From: an uncultured Erysipelotrichaceae bacterium | GTDB taxonomy: Bacteria; Bacillota_I; Bacilli_A; Erysipelotrichales; Erysipelotrichaceae | DNA length: 7,510 nt | Assembly: GCA_944325295.1 (NCBI GenBank) | Contig: CALUZL010000122.1 | Coordinates: 1-7,510 of the forward strand | Direction of reading: 5' to 3' | In this document: piece by piece, positions 5,069 to 7,510 of the stretch | Numbering within the stretch: the first letter of the stretch is position 1 | Layout: the number at the start of each line of letters is the position of its first letter | Position numbers and translations under genes: made by a program | The notes under the pieces: generated by a model | Told to the model about the DNA's origin: nothing | Databases searched by the model: none | What the model saw: only the letters and a program-made list of their open reading frames with translations

Positions 5069-6004
5069 ATGGCCAAAAAAAGAAAGATCAAAGCGGGAAG
5101 AACCGCTGTCTTATTGATGGCGATCGTCATCCTATTGGTGTCGATCTTGGGCGGCATGATCTACTTGTTTGAGCTGGTATCACAAAAAGACGAGGTCTTG
5201 CAAGCCTGTCGGGTGCCGATGGATACCTATCAGACACTTGACATACCACTGAACTCAGAGAATTATGTCATTGCCCGGATCGATGATGAAGAGCGGATCC
5301 TCTATGCCAAAGATCTCCATGAAAGAGTCTATCCGGCTTCACTGACCAAGATAATGACGATGATGGTCACCTTAGATCATACCCAAAATATAAATGAGAT
5401 CCTGACGGTAAAAGATGAAGATCTCGAAGGATTGATCGAAGCCAACGCTTCCGTTTTTGGGCTTGCAAGCGGCGATGAGATCAGTGTCATCGACGCCCTG
5501 TATGGGCTGATATTGGAATCGGGGGCAGATTGTGCCAATCTATTGAAGCGGTATGTCAGTGATCAGGGCTATGATTTTATCGAGCTAATGAATGAAAAAG
5601 CTGCTGATCTCATGATGAAGGACAGCCATTTTTCTTCGGTGAGCGGTCTTCATGAAGATGACAATTACACTACGGTCTACGACTTGATGTTGCTGATGCG
5701 AGAAGCGCTTAAAAACGACAATGCCCGCACGATCCTTGAAACGATGACCTACAGCGATGACGGCTATGAGTTTTATTCGACTTTGAGCAGTTATGAAGAT
5801 CTCTTTACGACTGATGACTATAAGGTCTTGGGCGGCAAGACCGGTTTTACCTACGAAGCCCATCTTTGCATTGCGGCTGTCGTGGCCAAAGATGGTGACA
5901 CCTATCTTGTGATCTTGGCCAATGCCGATGAAAATGGCGAAGATGGCCGCAGTGGTCACCTTGAAGATGTCTTGGATATCCTAGAAACTTACTTTGTAAG
6001 GTGA
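5069..6004 (+). CDS. D-alanyl-D-alanine carboxypeptidase (peptidase S11, PBP5/DacA-like catalytic domain)
   Basis: A 311-residue membrane-anchored low-molecular-weight penicillin-binding protein that removes the terminal D-Ala from peptidoglycan stem peptides outside the cell. The N-terminus has basic residues (KKRKIKAGR) and a transmembrane signal anchor at about 13-35. Catalytic motifs are SLTK (91-94, nucleophile Ser91 and Lys94), SGA (151-153, the SxN position) and KTG (257-259). Flanking family features include YPASLTKIMT (88-97) and GGKTGFTYEA (255-264). The third residue of the SxN motif is Ala instead of Asn; this position varies in S11 enzymes, so activity is not excluded. The protein stops at the end of the catalytic domain and lacks the C-terminal beta-sandwich and amphipathic anchor of PBP5, which the N-terminal helix may replace. 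psuK begins 12 bases after the stop. No gene symbol is assigned because several S11 paralogues occur in Firmicutes. Confidence 0.92.
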   Translation: MAKKRKIKAGRTAVLLMAIVILLVSILGGMIYLFELVSQKDEVLQACRVPMDTYQTLDIPLNSENYVIARIDDEERILYAKDLHERVYPASLTKIMTMMVTLDHTQNINEILTVKDEDLEGLIEANASVFGLASGDEISVIDALYGLILESGADCANLLKRYVSDQGYDFIELMNEKAADLMMKDSHFSSVSGLHEDDNYTTVYDLMLLMREALKNDNARTILETMTYSDDGYEFYSTLSSYEDLFTTDDYKVLGGKTGFTYEAHLCIAAVVAKDGDTYLVILANADENGEDGRSGHLEDVLDILETYFVR

Positions 6005-6013
6005 TAATATAAT
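6000..6013 (+). promoter_or_regulatory. Overlapping weak ribosome site and -10-like sequences before psuK
   Basis: GGTGAT (6000-6005) matches the 3' part of the Shine-Dalgarno complement but sits 11 bases from the ATG at 6017, farther than ideal. GATAAT (6003-6008) and a perfect TATAAT (6008-6013) overlap it. GATAAT would place a start at or just before the ATG, giving a leaderless psuK transcript. No good -35 is visible at 16-18 bases, so read-through from the carboxypeptidase gene is equally likely. Confidence 0.3.
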
Positions 6014-6016
6014 GAT

Positions 6017-6955
6017 ATGAGTATCTATGTGATCGGAGCCTGCAATATCGATATAACTGCTAAAGGTGCCAAAGAACTTGTGGCCCATGATTCAAACCCG
6101 GGCAAGATCACCATGACTCTTGGCGGTGTCGGTCACAATGTTGCCAAAAACATCCATAATCTGACAAACGATGTCATCTTTATATCGACCTTTGGTTTTG
6201 ATCATTTCGGCAAGATTGCCTATGAGGGCTGTCTTGATGAGGGCTTAGACCTCAAATACAGTCACATCAGTACTAGTAGACCCCAATCGCTCTATCTTGC
6301 CGTTTTGGATGCTGATGGCGATATGTCAGTCGGGGTCAATGACATGCGGCTCATTGAAGATATGACTTATGAAGATCTCAAAGATCTAAAGGATGTCATC
6401 GGTGCTGATGACTATCTCATGGTCGACAACAACCTCAAATCGGCGATAAGCGAGCAGATCTTTAAAGAGTTTAAAGGGATCAAGTTCACTGATGCCATAA
6501 GTGCCAGTAAGGCGCCAAAACTTTTAAAGTCGCTGGCTTATATCGACCTCTTAAAGGTCAATCGCTATGAGGGCGAAAGGTTGAGCGGTATGGAACTGAA
6601 AGATGAAAAGGCGATCTTTTTGGCACTCAGGTCCTTTATGGATCAAGGCACAAAGGAGATCATCCTGACCTTTCGCGATGGTCTTTACATGGCAAGTGAT
6701 GGGGAAGTTTGGCGCTGGCTTCACGGTGCGAGTAGAAAAGACATCATCAATGCCACCGGTGCCGGGGATGCGCTGCTTGGCGCCTATATCGGGGCGACAT
6801 ATGATGGCTATGATAAGAAAAGATGTATAGCTTATGCGCTGGCTGCCTCCCTTATGACGATCGAAGATGAAAAAACAGTCAGCGACCTGACTTATGCAAA
6901 ACTTGATGCCTTATTGGCGAAACTGGATATCAAAGGAGAGAAGATATGTTATTGA
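6017..6955 (+). CDS. psuK: Pseudouridine kinase (PfkB/ribokinase family)
   Basis: Phosphorylates pseudouridine with ATP to pseudouridine-5'-phosphate in the cytoplasm, the first step of pseudouridine salvage. The 312 residues match the PfkB fold and usual length. IYVIGACNIDI (3-13) is the first strand with the substrate-site Asp; DSNPGKITMTLGGVGHNVA (25-43) combines a DSNPGKI stretch characteristic of E. coli YeiC/PsuK-type kinases with the PfkB glycine signature; NATGAGDALLGAYI (245-258) is the second PfkB signature with catalytic base Asp251. The specific name rests on this N-terminal match and on psuG following directly: psuG starts inside the last codons (10-base overlap), implying coupled expression. 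Upstream, the carboxypeptidase gene ends 12 bases earlier, so psuK may be transcribed with it or from its own weak promoter. A different nucleoside kinase is possible but unlikely given psuG. Confidence 0.93.
   Translation: MSIYVIGACNIDITAKGAKELVAHDSNPGKITMTLGGVGHNVAKNIHNLTNDVIFISTFGFDHFGKIAYEGCLDEGLDLKYSHISTSRPQSLYLAVLDADGDMSVGVNDMRLIEDMTYEDLKDLKDVIGADDYLMVDNNLKSAISEQIFKEFKGIKFTDAISASKAPKLLKSLAYIDLLKVNRYEGERLSGMELKDEKAIFLALRSFMDQGTKEIILTFRDGLYMASDGEVWRWLHGASRKDIINATGAGDALLGAYIGATYDGYDKKRCIAYALAASLMTIEDEKTVSDLTYAKLDALLAKLDIKGEKICY
6933..6938 (+). promoter_or_regulatory. Ribosome binding site for psuG, inside psuK
   Basis: AAGGAG lies seven bases before the ATG at 6946, within the 3' end of psuK. 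It supports this start and the 10-base gene overlap. Confidence 0.75.
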
Positions 6956-7510
6956 GAGTAAATGAAGAAGTAAAAAGAGCACTTGCTGAAAAAAGGCCGG
7001 TCGTCGCTTTAGAGTCGACGATCATTTCCCATGGCATGCCCTACCCGCGCAATGTCAAGACAGCTTTAGAAGTAGAAAAGATCTTAAAAGAGGCCGGTGT
7101 TGTCCCGGCGACGATCGGGATCATTGACGGTGTCGGCGTCATCGGCATGAGTGAAGACGAGATCGAAGAATTCGGCAAAAGAGAGGGGATCGCCAAAGTC
7201 TCAAGAAGAGATCTGCCGATCATCATGGCCGAAAAGTGCTGGGGAGCGACAACGGTCGCAACGACGATGATCTTGGCCAGTCTTGCCGGTATTGAAGTCT
7301 TTGTCACCGGTGGGATCGGCGGAGTCCATCGCGGGGCCCAAGAGACTTTCGATATTTCAGCTGATCTGCAAGAGCTTGCCCATACGAATGTGACTGTCGT
7401 CTGTGCCGGTGCCAAGGCGATCTTGGATCTGCCTTTGACGCTTGAATATCTTGAAACATTCGGCGTTCCGGTATTGGGTTATAAGACGGAAGAACTTTCG
7501 GCCTTTTATA
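6946..7510 (+). CDS. psuG: Pseudouridine-5'-phosphate glycosidase (5' part; runs off the right edge)
   Basis: Cleaves the C-C glycosidic bond of pseudouridine-5'-phosphate to uracil and ribose-5-phosphate (reversible in vitro). The first 188 codons are present of about 300 usual for the family; the frame is open at the window end. Recognisable family blocks are VALESTIISHGMPYPRN (20-36, with conserved Glu23), IGIIDGVGVIGM (57-68), KVSRRDLP (84-91, Lys84), FVTGGIGGVHRGA (119-131), DISADLQEL (136-144, Asp140 as likely metal ligand) and CAGAKAILDLPLTLE (153-167, Lys157 as the likely Schiff-base lysine, equivalent to the catalytic lysine of E. coli PsuG). Residue equivalences are from memory of the E. 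coli enzyme. It overlaps psuK by ten bases and has a good ribosome binding site, so the two are one operon. No transporter gene is visible; it could lie beyond the edge. Confidence 0.95.
   Translation, partial: MLLRVNEEVKRALAEKRPVVALESTIISHGMPYPRNVKTALEVEKILKEAGVVPATIGIIDGVGVIGMSEDEIEEFGKREGIAKVSRRDLPIIMAEKCWGATTVATTMILASLAGIEVFVTGGIGGVHRGAQETFDISADLQELAHTNVTVVCAGAKAILDLPLTLEYLETFGVPVLGYKTEELSAFY

Noticed and set aside
5585..5959. Minus-strand frame inside the carboxypeptidase gene
   Set aside because: Opposite the KTG-containing half of a clear S11 enzyme; no independent evidence.
5069..6004. Carboxypeptidase as a pseudogene because of the SGA motif and missing C-terminal domain
   Set aside because: The frame is intact, SLTK and KTG are present, and both features occur in functional S11 family members.
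7041..7415. Minus-strand 124-codon frame opposite psuG
   Set aside because: psuG motifs on the plus strand are unambiguous; the antisense product is Ser/Pro/Thr-rich and motif-free.

Overview
The window reads as chromosomal DNA of a low-to-moderate GC, walled Gram-positive (Firmicutes/Bacillota) bacterium, perhaps Erysipelotrichia or a relative. The grounds are the LSGC lipobox protein, a D,D-carboxypeptidase, AGGAGG-type ribosome binding sites, an XRE-plus-helical-repeat regulator of a type common in that group, and TGA used as a stop (so not Mycoplasma code). The taxon is an inference.

Layout. (a) 1-1418, minus strand: an AT-rich block with a 423-residue regulator (degenerate XRE helix-turn-helix followed by TPR-like helices). 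Downstream of it is the first 11 codons of another minus-strand gene that runs off the left edge. That gene has an excellent ribosome binding site and a hydrophobic N-terminus. (b) 1489-4220, plus strand: a tight three-gene operon encoding an ATP-grasp ligase and two different alpha/beta-hydrolase esterases. Gene junctions are +1 overlap and 1-base gap, each with its own Shine-Dalgarno. (c) 4214-5014, minus strand: a lipoprotein with an LppM-like ectodomain and a C-terminal transmembrane helix. Its stop overlaps the stop of the esterase operon by 7 bases. (d) 5015-5068: a 54-base divergent region holding two interleaved promoters that both appear to start transcription at or next to the start codons. 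(e) 5069-7510, plus strand: an S11 D-alanyl-D-alanine carboxypeptidase, then a pseudouridine kinase (psuK) and the first 188 codons of pseudouridine-5'-phosphate glycosidase (psuG).

How the genes work together. PsuK and PsuG form the established pseudouridine salvage route (pseudouridine to pseudouridine-5'-phosphate, then to uracil and ribose-5-phosphate). The carboxypeptidase and the divergent lipoprotein are both cell-envelope proteins and share a control region. The ATP-grasp/esterase/esterase cassette looks like a small-molecule ligation and hydrolysis unit of unknown substrate, and it is the best candidate here for an undescribed system. The second candidate is the regulator with the truncated hydrophobic small gene beside it, a layout also seen in peptide-pheromone (RRNPP-type) cassettes. 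Only 11 codons of the partner are visible, so this is speculative.

No tRNA, rRNA, CRISPR array, insertion sequence or gene-free stretch longer than 300 bases was seen.
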